Assembly (NCBI RefSeq): GCF_024746815.1
Contig: NZ_CP080525.1
Span: 4,706,501 to 4,770,500, forward strand
Reading direction: 5' to 3'
Length of the DNA stretch: 64,000 bases
Source of the DNA: Mesorhizobium sp. AR07
GTDB lineage: Bacteria > Pseudomonadota > Alphaproteobacteria > Rhizobiales > Rhizobiaceae
The notes under the pieces were generated by a model. That model ran no database searches and was not told the DNA's origin. It saw nothing but the letters and a program-made list of their open reading frames with translations. Within the stretch, counting starts at the first letter, position 1. Each line of letters begins with the position of its first letter. Shown here piece after piece: positions 8,201 through 17,158 of this stretch. Both the position numbers and the translations under genes were made by a program.

Positions 8201-8965
8201 ATGCCGCGTTTTCGCCTCGACATCGAATATGACGGCAGCCTCTACGCCGGCTGGCAGCGCCAGGCCGACCAGCCTTCGGTGCAGCAGGCGATCGAGCAGG
8301 CGATCGAGAAATTCTGTGGCGAGCAGGTTTCGCTGCGCGGCGCCGGCCGCACGGATGCCGGCGTTCACGCCACCGGTCAGGTGGCGCATGTCGACCTCGT
8401 CAAGGCATGGCCAAACGACAAGGTGCGCGACGCCATCAACGCGCATCTGCAAATGGCCGGCGCGCGCATTGCGGTGCTGAAGGCGGCCGCTGTCGCGGAC
8501 GGATTCGACGCCCGCTTTTCGGCGACCGGCCGCCACTACATCTACCGCATCGTCAACCGCCGCGCGCCGGCGGCGCTCGACAAGGGCAAGGTGTGGTGGG
8601 TGCCGAAGCGGCTCGACGCCGGCGCCATGCACGAGGCGGCAAAAGCCCTGCTCGGACGGCATGACTTCACCACCTTCCGATCCACCCAGTGCCAGGCCAA
8701 CAGCCCGATCAGGACGCTGGAACGGCTCGATGTGAGCAGGCAAGATGACCTGATCGAGGTCAGGGCCTCGGCGCGCTCCTTCCTGCACAATCAGGTACGC
8801 TCGATGGTCGGCTCGCTGAAGCGCGTCGGCGAAGGCGGCTGGACCGCCGCCGACCTGAAAGCTGCGCTGGACGCCCGCGATCGCGCCGCCTGCGGTCAGG
8901 TGGCGCCGCCCGATGGGCTGTTTCTCGTTGGCGTTGATTATCTGGGTGTCGACTATCCAGGATAG
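8201..8965 (+). CDS. truA: tRNA pseudouridine(38-40) synthase
   Basis: A 254-residue TruA that converts U38-U40 in the tRNA anticodon arm. The catalytic Asp lies in GAGRTDAGVHATGQVAH, and RFRLDIEYDGSLYAGWQRQ is the canonical N-terminus. No ribosome-binding site is visible before the ATG: the upstream sequence is the arm of a palindromic repeat. In related bacteria truA follows fmt; here the acetyltransferase gene and the repeat lie between. Confidence 0.97.
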   Translation: MPRFRLDIEYDGSLYAGWQRQADQPSVQQAIEQAIEKFCGEQVSLRGAGRTDAGVHATGQVAHVDLVKAWPNDKVRDAINAHLQMAGARIAVLKAAAVADGFDARFSATGRHYIYRIVNRRAPAALDKGKVWWVPKRLDAGAMHEAAKALLGRHDFTTFRSTQCQANSPIRTLERLDVSRQDDLIEVRASARSFLHNQVRSMVGSLKRVGEGGWTAADLKAALDARDRAACGQVAPPDGLFLVGVDYLGVDYPG

Positions 8966-8977
8966 AGCCAGAAGGCT

Positions 8978-9610
8978 CTATCCGGAGATGAGCCCGGAAA
9001 GGCTCTGAGTCCCGGCATTGTCCGGCACGGAGATGCCGAGCAGCATCTGCAGGCCGAACAGCACCAACAGCGAAGCGATGAACATGCCGGCGAAAACGGC
9101 GGTGCCGACTGCCGCGCCCTTGCCGATGGTGGCGTTGGTCATGCGCCAGGTCAGCACCATCGACAGGGCAAACAACAGCAGCGAGACAATGCTGGAAACC
9201 TGGCTTGCGGACGAGAGGAAAAGCCTGATCAGCGCCGACGGCAGCATCAGCCATGCGGTGATGGCCGAAGCCCAGTTGCTGGCAACGACGTAGTGGACGA
9301 AGCGGCCGCCGATGCCGGCGCGCGGCGCGACCAGGGCCAGGACGACCAGCGGCAGCACCCAGGAGCCGATGTCGACCGTCGCCAGGCGCACCAGCATGCT
9401 GAAGCGCCCGGCGAAAGCGTCGGGATCGCCGATCTCATTGGCGATGCCGACCCAGCCGACGATCAGCGGCGGCGCGGCAACGATGATGGCGAAAAAGGAA
9501 TTCCAGAAGCCGTCGGCCGACAGGTCGAGCAGGCGCAGGCCGTCGGCCTTGCCCAGCATCAGCCGCCAGGCGCCGGTCAGCGAGGCTTGGGTTTCGTCCG
9601 CCGAAAGCAT
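8978..9610 (-). CDS. conserved multi-pass membrane protein
   Basis: A 210-residue protein with about five hydrophobic helices, for example FFAIIVAAPPLIVGWVGIA and AVGTAVFAGMFIASLLVLFG. It begins two bases after the dapE stop, so the two are one transcript. I do not recognise a transporter signature. Its position between dapE and the convergent truA is typical of rhizobial genomes, suggesting a conserved but unassigned role. Confidence 0.8.
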   Translation of the reverse strand: MLSADETQASLTGAWRLMLGKADGLRLLDLSADGFWNSFFAIIVAAPPLIVGWVGIANEIGDPDAFAGRFSMLVRLATVDIGSWVLPLVVLALVAPRAGIGGRFVHYVVASNWASAITAWLMLPSALIRLFLSSASQVSSIVSLLLFALSMVLTWRMTNATIGKGAAVGTAVFAGMFIASLLVLFGLQMLLGISVPDNAGTQSLSGLISG

Positions 9611-9612
9611 GC

Positions 9613-10806
9613 TCAGCCCTGTCCGAACCAGTCTTCGATGAAGCGTTGGTAGATTTGCGTCAACGTTTCGAGATCGGCAATGGCGACGCGCTCGTCGACC
9701 ATGTGCATGGTCTTGCCGACCAACCCGAACTCGACCACCGGGCAATAATCCTTGATGAAGCGCGCATCGGACGTGCCTCCCGAGGTCGACAGCGTCGGCT
9801 CCTTGCCGATAGCCGATTTGATCGAGCCGCGCAGCGTTTCGATCAGCCTGTCGTCGCGGGTCAGGAAGACATGGCTCGGCCGGTCGCGCCAGACGAGGTC
9901 GTAGTCGACCGGCGTCTTCTTGCCCTGCCGGTACTTCTTGCGTTTGGCCGCCTGGTCGAGGCGATTGTGGATTTCCGCCTGGACGGTCTCGGCCGTCCAG
10001 CTGTCGTTGAAGCGGATGTTGAAGGTCGCGGTCGCCTTGGCCGGGATGACGTTGGTGGCCGGGTTGCCGACATCGATGGAGGTCACCTCCAGATTGGTCG
10101 GCTGGAAATCCTTGGTTCCCTTGTCGAAGACAGGATGCAGCAAGGCATCGACCAGGCCCATCAGCCCGCGCACGGGATTGTCGGCAAGCAAGGGATAGGC
10201 GACATGGCCCTGGCGGCCATTGACGATGATGGCGCCCGACATCGAGCCGCGGCGGCCGATCTTGATCATGTCGCCCAGCGCGTCCGGATTGGTCGGCTCG
10301 CCGACGATCGAGGCATCCCATTTCTCGCCCCTGGAAGCCGCCCATTCGAGCAGCTTCACCGTGCCGTTGATGGCCGGCCCTTCCTCGTCGCCGGTGATCA
10401 GCAGCGAGACCGACCCCTTCGGGCCACCACTCTTCTCGACATGGCGCGCCACGGCGGCGATGAAACAGGCAATGCCGCCCTTCATGTCGACGGCGCCACG
10501 GCCGTACATTTCGCCATTGGCGATCTCGGCACCGAAAGGCGGATGCGTCCAGGCTTCCTCGTCGCCAACCGGCACCACGTCGGTATGGCCGGCAAACATC
10601 AGATGCGGGCCGTTGCCGGAGCGTCGCGCATAGAGGTTCTCGATATCCGGCGTACCGTCTTCGGAGAACACCGGGCGATCGACCAGGAAGCCGAGCGGCT
10701 TCAGCATCGTCTCCAGCGCGGTCAGCGCGCCGCCTTCGGCGGGCGTCACCGAAGCACAGCGGATAAGGGCAGCGAGATTTTCGGCGGGATCGGTCGGCAG
10801 CGTCAT
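9613..10806 (-). CDS. dapE: succinyl-diaminopimelate desuccinylase
   Basis: A 397-residue M20-family metallohydrolase of lysine and peptidoglycan biosynthesis. Metal and catalytic motifs are visible: MFAGHTDVVPVGD, MYGRGAVDMKGGIACFIAA, LITGDEEGPAINGT and a C-terminal TSGGTSDARFIKDYCP. I chose MTLPTDPAENLAALI at 10806; the upstream in-frame ATG would add 20 residues unlike the family. dapD lies 2.7 kb upstream on the same strand. Confidence 0.96.
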   Translation of the reverse strand: MTLPTDPAENLAALIRCASVTPAEGGALTALETMLKPLGFLVDRPVFSEDGTPDIENLYARRSGNGPHLMFAGHTDVVPVGDEEAWTHPPFGAEIANGEMYGRGAVDMKGGIACFIAAVARHVEKSGGPKGSVSLLITGDEEGPAINGTVKLLEWAASRGEKWDASIVGEPTNPDALGDMIKIGRRGSMSGAIIVNGRQGHVAYPLLADNPVRGLMGLVDALLHPVFDKGTKDFQPTNLEVTSIDVGNPATNVIPAKATATFNIRFNDSWTAETVQAEIHNRLDQAAKRKKYRQGKKTPVDYDLVWRDRPSHVFLTRDDRLIETLRGSIKSAIGKEPTLSTSGGTSDARFIKDYCPVVEFGLVGKTMHMVDERVAIADLETLTQIYQRFIEDWFGQG

Positions 10807-10934
10807 GGCAAAAGCGATAGTCGAAAGCGCAGGGCCTGTCACGGCCAGACATGAGGGCCAGTCCAATGGCCGACGATACCGCCGACATTATGGTTTTCAT
10901 GTCGTATAGTCGCGGGCCGGTGCGGAGTGACAGG

Positions 10935-11972
10935 GTGGCAAACGCGGACAAGACGATCGTCATTGCCGGCGCCGGCAGCATCGGCTGCTATGCCGGCGGC
11001 TGCCTGGCGCTCGCCGGGCACCGGGTGATCCTACTGGCGCGGCCGCGCATCGAGGCGGCCTTGCGGCAGGGCGGATTGCGGGTCAGCGACCTCCAGGGCC
11101 GCGATCGCTCGATCAAGCCGGACGCACTTGTCGTCACCGCCGATGCGGCTGTCGCCCTGCCTCAGGCCGACGTGATCCTGGTCACGGTCAAGAGCGGCGC
11201 CACCGAAGATGTGACCACCCTCATCAAGACGCATGCCCGCCCGGATGCGGTGGTGGTCAGCCTGCAGAACGGCGTCGACAATACCGACAGGCTGCGCGCC
11301 GGGCTCTCCGGGCGAACGGTGCTGGCCGGCATGGTGCCGTTCAATGTGGTGCAGTCCCCGGACGGCGAGCTGCCGCTGCGCGTGCACCGGGCCAGCGACG
11401 GCAAGGTGATGATCGAAGACGCCGGCCTGGTCAGCCTTCTCGGCGTCGAAGGGTTCTCGGTCGAGGCGCATGGCGAGATGAAGGCGGTGCTGTGGGGCAA
11501 GCTGCTGATGAACTTGAACAACGCGCTGGTGGCGCTTTCCGGTCTGCCGCTGGCGACCGAATTGGCCGACCGGCGCTGGCGGCTGATCCTGGCCGGCCAG
11601 ATCGACGAAGCGCTGAAGGCGATGAAAGCGTCCGGCATCGAGCCGGCGAGAATCGCCGGCCTGCGGCCAGCACTATTGCCGAAGGTGCTCAGGCTGCCGG
11701 ACTGGCTGTTCAAACTGCTGGCGCGGCGCATGCTGGCGATCGACCCGCAAGCGCGCTCGTCGATGTGGGACGATCTGCAGCGCGGTCGGCCGACGGAGAT
11801 CGACGACTTGCAGGGTGCTATTTTGCGGCTGGCGGAACAAGCCGGCACGCCGGCGCCGATGGTCAAGCGGATCACCGCTCTGGTGCGCGAGGCGGAAGCC
11901 AGCAAGCGCGGATCGCCCGGGCTGATGCCAGGTCAAGTCACCGCGTCAGCGGACGGCCGTCGATCAGGGTGA
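10935..11972 (+). CDS. 2-dehydropantoate 2-reductase family protein
   Basis: A protein of about 345 residues with the NADP-binding Rossmann loop IVIAGAGSIGCYAGGCLA and the ApbA/PanE C-terminal domain (GKLLMNLNNALVALSG, SSMWDDLQRGRPTEIDDL). The family reduces ketopantoate to pantoate for coenzyme A synthesis, but many paralogs act on other 2-oxo acids, so panE is not asserted. I chose the GTG at 10935 because GGAG lies upstream with good spacing; ATG at 10851 would give 373 residues with an atypical leader. Its end overlaps the convergent gene by 35 bases. Confidence 0.82.
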   Translation: MANADKTIVIAGAGSIGCYAGGCLALAGHRVILLARPRIEAALRQGGLRVSDLQGRDRSIKPDALVVTADAAVALPQADVILVTVKSGATEDVTTLIKTHARPDAVVVSLQNGVDNTDRLRAGLSGRTVLAGMVPFNVVQSPDGELPLRVHRASDGKVMIEDAGLVSLLGVEGFSVEAHGEMKAVLWGKLLMNLNNALVALSGLPLATELADRRWRLILAGQIDEALKAMKASGIEPARIAGLRPALLPKVLRLPDWLFKLLARRMLAIDPQARSSMWDDLQRGRPTEIDDLQGAILRLAEQAGTPAPMVKRITALVREAEASKRGSPGLMPGQVTASADGRRSG

Positions 11973-12651
11973 TCTTCTGCCAGATCTTGCGTGACAGGTT
12001 GGAGCTCAAATTCTCGATGTCGTTGACGCCGTCGATGACGACGTCGTCATTGACCGACTGGGCGAAGAGTGCGGCGACCTTGCCGGTGATCGACAGCATT
12101 TCCGAGCAATAGTCGAGATAACGGGCAAGATCGGCGGCGTTGGTGATGCGGCGGGCCGGAGAGTGAGCGGTTGGCTTGAAATTGGCCGAAAGCGTGGCCG
12201 GATCCTTGGTCAGCTGATGCATGTCGATGACATGGATCAGCGAGCGCAGGCCATGCAGCTGGCGAAAGACCCGCTTGCGCTTGATGCGCTCCTCGGTGCG
12301 GATCAGGGCAAGCAGGCCCAGCACCGCCAGGATGACGGTGTTGATCGAGGCTTCGATGCCTTGCACCGACTGCAGGGCATCGTCGGTTCCCGAGATGCGG
12401 TCGAGCGGCAGGATGGTGCCGACGAAGAGGAACACCAGCACACCGGCGACGAAGGCGGCCATGATCAGCCCGCGCAGCCACCAGATCGGCGCTTCGAGCG
12501 CCTTGGCCGCCTCGGCCAGATCGCGCGACAGCGAGACCAGCTCGGCGGCGACGCCACGCAATCCGGCTTCCGGGAAACGGTCGGCGATCCGGCCTTCCAG
12601 GCGTTCGGCGGTTTCGACGATCAGTTTCGGATCAAGCGTGCGGTAGCGCAT
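11938..12651 (-). CDS. conserved membrane protein of unknown function
   Basis: A 237-residue protein with two central membrane helices (GLIMAAFVAGVLVFLFVGTI and NTVILAVLGLLALI) and a helical cytoplasmic tail that contains FRQLHGLRSLIHVIDMHQLT. The start MRYRTLDPKLIVETAERLEG at 12651 gives a normal soluble N-terminus. It sits 13 bases from the DUF805 gene and likely shares its transcript. I do not recognise the family. Confidence 0.78.
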   Translation of the reverse strand: MRYRTLDPKLIVETAERLEGRIADRFPEAGLRGVAAELVSLSRDLAEAAKALEAPIWWLRGLIMAAFVAGVLVFLFVGTILPLDRISGTDDALQSVQGIEASINTVILAVLGLLALIRTEERIKRKRVFRQLHGLRSLIHVIDMHQLTKDPATLSANFKPTAHSPARRITNAADLARYLDYCSEMLSITGKVAALFAQSVNDDVVIDGVNDIENLSSNLSRKIWQKITLIDGRPLTR

Positions 12652-12664
12652 GTCCGATCGACCC

Positions 12665-13057
12665 TCAGGGTTGTGCCGGCTCATTGGTGCGCCGGCCATA
12701 GCGGTTGGGCCCAGGCTGCCCTGGAAACAGGCACAACACAAGGAAGGCGACGATCGAGACCACCGGCACGAACAGGATCAAGGCGGCAATGCCCGGCTTG
12801 TCGAGATCGTGCAGCCGCTTCACTGCCAGCGCGATGTTCGACCACAGCGAGGCGATGAAGGCGATGAAGAAGATGAACGACCACATGTTGCTCTCGGCCG
12901 AGCCTTCCGGCACCAGCGTGAAGCGGTAGAGCGGAAAGGCCTGTATGATGGCGACGAGCAGCCCGCCAAGAAAATAGGCCGCGCGACTGACGCGGCCCGA
13001 TGTTCTGAAGAAAAGCCAGGTGAGATCTGATCTGTCAGGCAAGCGGGTCCGGTCCAT
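12665..13057 (-). CDS. DUF805 domain membrane protein (first copy)
   Basis: A 130-residue protein starting MDRTRLPDRSDLTWLFF, with three or four hydrophobic helices and the DUF805 hallmark ALAVKRLHDLDKPGIAAL followed by a C-terminal GPNRYG motif. DUF805 proteins are inner-membrane proteins without an assigned biochemical role. Its start overlaps the end of the second DUF805 gene by 23 bases, which implies coupled translation. Confidence 0.85.
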   Translation of the reverse strand: MDRTRLPDRSDLTWLFFRTSGRVSRAAYFLGGLLVAIIQAFPLYRFTLVPEGSAESNMWSFIFFIAFIASLWSNIALAVKRLHDLDKPGIAALILFVPVVSIVAFLVLCLFPGQPGPNRYGRRTNEPAQP

Positions 13058-13397
13058 ATTGATTGGCACCCCTGGTGCCTTCGAGGATGCCGAGTTCGAC
13101 CAGCAGCCAGATGCCGCCGATAACGGGTACGAGGCCGATCAGCGTCCACCAGCCCGACTTGTTGCGGTCGTGCCAGCGTTTGGCATAGAGAGCAATCGCG
13201 AAATAGATCGATGCCAGTGCGAAGAGGATGCCGATGATGCCGATCTGGGCGCCACTGGCGGTGGTGAAACGTGTGCCGAGGATCGCATCGAGAATGAAGG
13301 CTATGATGCCAATAACGATGAATACGCCGATGCCAGCCCAGAACTTGCCACGGTTGATACGACCATCAAAGCTTGTGAGCAGATATTTCCAGTCCAT
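13035..13397 (-). CDS. DUF805 domain membrane protein (second copy)
   Basis: A 120-residue DUF805 protein starting MDWKYLLTSFDGRINRGKFW, a typical DUF805 N-terminus. The helix-flanked motif LYAKRWHDRNKSGWWTLIG and the ending GANQYGPDP are diagnostic. It is paralogous to the overlapping downstream gene, suggesting tandem duplication. dapD lies 73 bases upstream on the same strand. Confidence 0.88.
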   Translation of the reverse strand: MDWKYLLTSFDGRINRGKFWAGIGVFIVIGIIAFILDAILGTRFTTASGAQIGIIGILFALASIYFAIALYAKRWHDRNKSGWWTLIGLVPVIGGIWLLVELGILEGTRGANQYGPDPLA

Positions 13398-13469
13398 GTC
13401 ACCCCTCCATGTTGAACCAGCGCGACGGATTGTCGCGCGGGCGGAAGGTGCGCTCGCTTTGTGCAAAGA

Positions 13470-14324
13470 TCAATCGCGCAGCAATTCGTTGATCGAGGTC
13501 TTGGAGCGGGTCTTGGCGTCGACACGCTTGACGATGACGGCGCAGTAGAGGCCTGGACCCGGCTCGCCATTCGGAAAAGGCTTGCCCGGCATCGTGCCGG
13601 CGACGACGACGGAATTCGGCGGCACCTCGCCATAGAAGACCTCGCCGGTGGCGCGGTCGACGATCTTGGTCGACTGGCCGATGAAGACGCCCATGCCGAG
13701 CACCGAGCCTTCGCGCACGATGCAGCCTTCGACCACTTCCGAGCGCGCGCCGATGAAGCAATTGTCCTCGATGATGGTGGGACCTGCCTGCATCGGCTCC
13801 AGCACGCCGCCGATCCCGACGCCGCCCGACAGATGCACGTTCTTGCCGATCTGCGCGCAGGAGCCGACCGAAGCCCAGGTGTCGACCATGGTGCCGCTGT
13901 CGACATAGGCGCCGACATTGACGAAGGACGGCATCAGCACGGCGCCCGGCGCGACATAGGCGGAACGGCGCACGATCGACGACGGCACGGCGCGGAAGCC
14001 CGCCTTCTCGAAGTCGACGGCGCTCCAGCCGTCGAACTTCGACGGCACCTTGTCCCACCACACGGCCTCGCCCGGCCCGCCCTTGATGATCTCCATCGGG
14101 TTGAGCCGGAAGGACAAAAGCACGGCCTTCTTCAGCCACTGGTTGACATGCCATTTGCCGTCGGCCTGCCGCTCGGCGACGCGGGCGGCGCCGCGGTCGA
14201 GCAGGTCGAGCGCCGACTGGATGGCGTCGCGCGTTTCGCCGCGGGTCGCGGTCGAAATCGCGTCGCGTTCCTCGAAGGCCTTCTCAATGGTCTTTTCGAG
14301 GCTCGCCAGATCGGGCTTCGACAT
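13470..14324 (-). CDS. dapD: tetrahydrodipicolinate N-succinyltransferase
   Basis: A 284-residue succinyl-CoA-dependent enzyme of the lysine/diaminopimelate pathway, one step before dapC and two before dapE. The left-handed beta-helix is visible as hexapeptide repeats (VGAYVDSGTMVDTWASVGSC, GVGIGGVLEPMQAGPTIIED), and the N-terminal helical domain ends before FRLNPMEIIKGGPGEAVWWD. Full length. Confidence 0.97.
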   Translation of the reverse strand: MSKPDLASLEKTIEKAFEERDAISTATRGETRDAIQSALDLLDRGAARVAERQADGKWHVNQWLKKAVLLSFRLNPMEIIKGGPGEAVWWDKVPSKFDGWSAVDFEKAGFRAVPSSIVRRSAYVAPGAVLMPSFVNVGAYVDSGTMVDTWASVGSCAQIGKNVHLSGGVGIGGVLEPMQAGPTIIEDNCFIGARSEVVEGCIVREGSVLGMGVFIGQSTKIVDRATGEVFYGEVPPNSVVVAGTMPGKPFPNGEPGPGLYCAVIVKRVDAKTRSKTSINELLRD

Positions 14325-14425
14325 GAATTCGCTCCATTACCAAGCTGTTAAGGGGCTGCGCCTTAACCTGTTTTGAAAGTCGCGCGGACCCCTGGCAGGC
14401 TTTGCCTGCTCGGGTCTTTGCATGT

Positions 14426-14472
14426 AGCAGGTTCTTGTCGCAAAACCGCCGGACACTTTTGCGGAACCTGCT
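14426..14472. repeat. intergenic palindrome
   Basis: Inverted repeat with arms AGCAGGTTC and GAACCTGCT and inner arms CGCAAAA and TTTTGCG, between the divergent dapD and LOG genes. It resembles the other mesorhizobial palindromes in layout but not in arm sequence. Confidence 0.65.
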
Positions 14473-14552
14473 TATGTTAAGGCTCAATGGGGGTCAATCG
14501 CGGCTGCGCCACGGGACGGCGCAACTGAAGAATTTGGACGGGTAAGGCAATC

Positions 14553-15398
14553 ATGACTCCTATGGAAAAGGCGGGGTGGACGCCGCTGCCGCATTCGGAC
14601 GAGGATCTGGAGCGGTCGAAGAGCGTGCCGGACACGCCGCAGACGCGTGCCGAGACCTACAGGCTCGCCTGGAACGACCCCGACTTCATGACGCGGCGCG
14701 AATTGCGCGCGGTCAGGCTGCAGCTCGAACTCTTGAAGCCCGAAATGATCCTGGCCGAACGCGGTATCCGTTCGACGGTGATCCTGTTCGGTGGCGCACG
14801 CCTACCGGAGCCCGGCGGCGAGGCCTGGGCGGCCAAGAACGAGACGCAGAGGAAGAACCTCGAGGCCAACAGCAAATATTACGAGGAGGCGCGAAAATTC
14901 GCCCGCCTCTGCTCGCAGCAGTCGGCTGCGTCATATTACCGCGAATATGTCGTGGTGACCGGCGGCGGGCCTGGTGTGATGGAGGCGGGAAACCGTGGCG
15001 CCGACGATGTCGGCGCGCCGTCGATCGGCCTCAACATCGTCTTGCCGCACGAGCAGGCGCCGAACCCCTATGTGACGCCGGAGCTCTGCTTCAACTTCCA
15101 CTATTTCGCCATCCGCAAGATGCATTTCGTCATGCGCGCCAAGGCTGTGGCGGTGTTTCCCGGCGGCTTCGGCACGATGGACGAGTTCTTCGAGACGCTG
15201 ACCCTGATCCAGACCGGGCGCATGGAGCGCGTGCCGGTGATCCTGTTTGGCAAATCCTTCTGGAAACGGGCGATCAACCTCGATTTCCTCGCCGAGCAGG
15301 GCACGATCAGCCCCGGCGACCAGGACATCATCGACTTCGTCGACACCGCCGACGAAGCCTGGAGCATCATCAGCCGCTTCTACAAGTTAGGGGAGTAA
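14553..15398 (+). CDS. LOG-family nucleoside 5'-monophosphate phosphoribohydrolase-like protein
   Basis: A 281-residue Rossmann-fold protein of the TIGR00730/LOG group (often annotated as lysine decarboxylase). The two diagnostic motifs are VTGGGPGVMEAGNRGA and FPGGFGTMDEFFE; the latter is the PGGxGTxxE phosphate-binding site. Family members hydrolyse nucleoside monophosphates, including cytokinin precursors. The gene is longer at both ends than the minimal 190-residue LOG. Its stop codon TAA at 15396 is supplied by the first unit of a G-rich tandem repeat. Confidence 0.9.
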   Translation: MTPMEKAGWTPLPHSDEDLERSKSVPDTPQTRAETYRLAWNDPDFMTRRELRAVRLQLELLKPEMILAERGIRSTVILFGGARLPEPGGEAWAAKNETQRKNLEANSKYYEEARKFARLCSQQSAASYYREYVVVTGGGPGVMEAGNRGADDVGAPSIGLNIVLPHEQAPNPYVTPELCFNFHYFAIRKMHFVMRAKAVAVFPGGFGTMDEFFETLTLIQTGRMERVPVILFGKSFWKRAINLDFLAEQGTISPGDQDIIDFVDTADEAWSIISRFYKLGE

Positions 15399-15448
15399 GG
15401 GAGTAGGGCAGTAGGGGAATAAGGGAATAAGGGAATAAGGGAATAAGG
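15389..15448 (+). repeat. G-rich octamer tandem repeat
   Basis: Units of GGGGAGTA degrading to GGGAATAA, repeated about seven times, beginning inside the last codons of the LOG gene. Runs of three or four G at 8-base spacing could fold into an RNA or DNA G-quadruplex at the 3' end of the LOG transcript. Confidence 0.85.
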
Positions 15449-15479
15449 CGATTGCAGTCTCTGCGTTCCAGATCAATTT

Positions 15480-15539
15480 CCCCTACTCCCCTACTCCCCT
15501 ACTCCCCTACTCCCCTACTCCCCTACTCCCCTACTCCCT
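15480..15539 (-). repeat. octamer tandem repeat, mirror of the G-rich array
   Basis: Seven perfect CCCCTACT units plus a partial one on the plus strand, that is GGGGAGTAG units on the minus strand. The array supplies the TAG stop of the HAD gene (15533-15531). With the array at 15389 it forms a long inverted repeat around a 30-base centre. Confidence 0.9.
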
Positions 15540-16235
15540 AACAATGATCGCCGTCAGGAAGCTGGCGAGATCGTCGGTGACGAAATCGACGTCGTCTTCC
15601 TGCGTTGGGTCGCGTTCCCAGATCTCGGAAAAGGTCGGCTCGAAATTGCGCGGCACCACCAGCACCGTGGTCATGCCCAGCGACTTCGGCACCGAAAGGT
15701 TGCGGGCAAGATCCTCGAACATCACCGCATTGTGGCCGGTGACGGCGTGGAGTTCGGCGAACTTCTCGTAGGTCTGGCGCGCCGGCTTGGGATTGAGCCC
15801 GGCGGCGACGATGTCGAAGATGTCGTCGAAATGGTCGAGGATGCCGAGCTGGCGCGCGGTGCGTTCGGCGTGCCTGCGGTCGCCATTGGTGAAGATGAAC
15901 TTGCGGCCCGGAAGCTGGCGGATGGCGGTGCCGAGAACGGGATCGGGCACCAGCCATGAATAGTCGATGTCATGCACCTTCTCGAGGAAATCGTCGGGGT
16001 CGATGCCGTGGCGCGTCATCAGCCCGTTCAGCGTCGTGCCATATTCGCGGTAGAGCTCCTTCTGCAGCTTGCGCGCTTCCTCGCGCGGCAGTGCCAGCAG
16101 TTCACCGACATAAGCGGTCATCTTCACGTCGATCTGCGAGAACAGATTCGAATGATGCGGATAGAGCGTGTTGTCGAGGTCGAACACCCAGTCGGTGACA
16201 TGGGCGAAGCGGGCGGCATCAGGGAGCGTGGTCAT
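15531..16235 (-). CDS. pyrimidine 5'-nucleotidase-type HAD hydrolase
   Basis: A 234-residue HAD-superfamily phosphatase. Motif I is WVFDLDNTLYPHHSNLF (nucleophile Asp), motif II is FIFTNGDRRHAERTARQLG, and motif IV lies in AVMFEDLARNLSVPKSLG. The DLDNTLYP form is characteristic of the SSM1/pyrimidine 5'-nucleotidase branch. I chose MTTLPDAARFAHVTDW at 16235; the longer frame adds 16 atypical residues. In other rhizobia this gene neighbours argB and dapD. Confidence 0.92.
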   Translation of the reverse strand: MTTLPDAARFAHVTDWVFDLDNTLYPHHSNLFSQIDVKMTAYVGELLALPREEARKLQKELYREYGTTLNGLMTRHGIDPDDFLEKVHDIDYSWLVPDPVLGTAIRQLPGRKFIFTNGDRRHAERTARQLGILDHFDDIFDIVAAGLNPKPARQTYEKFAELHAVTGHNAVMFEDLARNLSVPKSLGMTTVLVVPRNFEPTFSEIWERDPTQEDDVDFVTDDLASFLTAIIVRE

Positions 16236-16396
16236 GCGCTCCTTATGGCATGAAACGAGCATTCCGAAAGAGACTTTATCCACAACTTATGCGCGTCGAG
16301 AGTGGCGGAAATGGCATCACGATTCAAATTTTAGCCATCCGGGAAAGGTGGCCTTCAGGCCTTGCTGGCAGAGAGACAGTCCTGTGGGAGCAAGCG

Positions 16397-17158
16397 ATGA
16401 ACAGCATAATTCTGAGATCCGCCGCCGTTGCTTTCGCCTCTGTCGCGGCCTCTCTCCTGCTGACGCTGATCATCGTTCCGGCGATGGGATTTCCGGTCAA
16501 CCGCACGATCTGGCTGACCTCCACGCTCTGTCCGCTGGTCCTCGCATGGGCCGCCAGCGCAAGCACTTTCTGGCAAAGCGACAAGCTGAAAAACGCGCAT
16601 CGCGACCTTGCGCGGGCCCATGCCCAGCTCGCCGCCGCGCATCGCCGCCTGGCGGAAAAAGCGAGCCGCGACGACATGACCGGCATGCTCAATCGGGAAA
16701 ACTTCTTTGCCGCGCTCGACGGGTCCCGCCGCAAGTCCGACCGTGGGGCGCTGTTGATCATCGACGCCGACCACTTCAAGACGATCAACGACAATTTTGG
16801 CCACCTGACCGGCGATGACGCACTGCTTTTGATCGCCAGCGCGATCGAGCGCGGCGTGCGCGGCGGCGACGTGCTCGGCCGCATCGGCGGCGAGGAGTTC
16901 GGCGCCTTCCTGATCGGCGCCACCGAGCAGGAAGCCAAGCGGGTCGCCGAGCGCATCCGCCGCGAAGTCGAGCTGATCCGCTTCCGGCCCGTCGACGAGC
17001 GGACCATCCCGCTCACCGTCAGCATCGGCGGGACGGTGTGTGGTGAAGATGCAAACGTCTCGGAACTGATGCGCGCCGCCGACAAGCGCCTCTACCAGGC
17101 CAAGCACCGGGGCCGCAATCTGACGATCCTCGATACGGACATTTCCGAGGCGGCGTGA
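16397..17158 (+). CDS. membrane-anchored diguanylate cyclase (GGDEF)
   Basis: A 253-residue protein with two N-terminal membrane helices (about 8-30 and 38-57), a short coiled coil (LKNAHRDLARAHAQLAAAH) and a GGDEF domain (about 95-250). The active-site motif is GGEEF in RIGGEEFGAFLIGA, a functional variant, so synthesis of cyclic di-GMP is expected. No RxxD inhibitory site is obvious upstream of it. The ATG at 16397 has GGGAG eight bases ahead. Confidence 0.93.
   Translation: MNSIILRSAAVAFASVAASLLLTLIIVPAMGFPVNRTIWLTSTLCPLVLAWAASASTFWQSDKLKNAHRDLARAHAQLAAAHRRLAEKASRDDMTGMLNRENFFAALDGSRRKSDRGALLIIDADHFKTINDNFGHLTGDDALLLIASAIERGVRGGDVLGRIGGEEFGAFLIGATEQEAKRVAERIRREVELIRFRPVDERTIPLTVSIGGTVCGEDANVSELMRAADKRLYQAKHRGRNLTILDTDISEAA

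Noticed and set aside
15389..15539. CRISPR array
   Set aside because: Eight-base units without spacers; a simple tandem repeat, not repeat-spacer structure, and no cas genes nearby.
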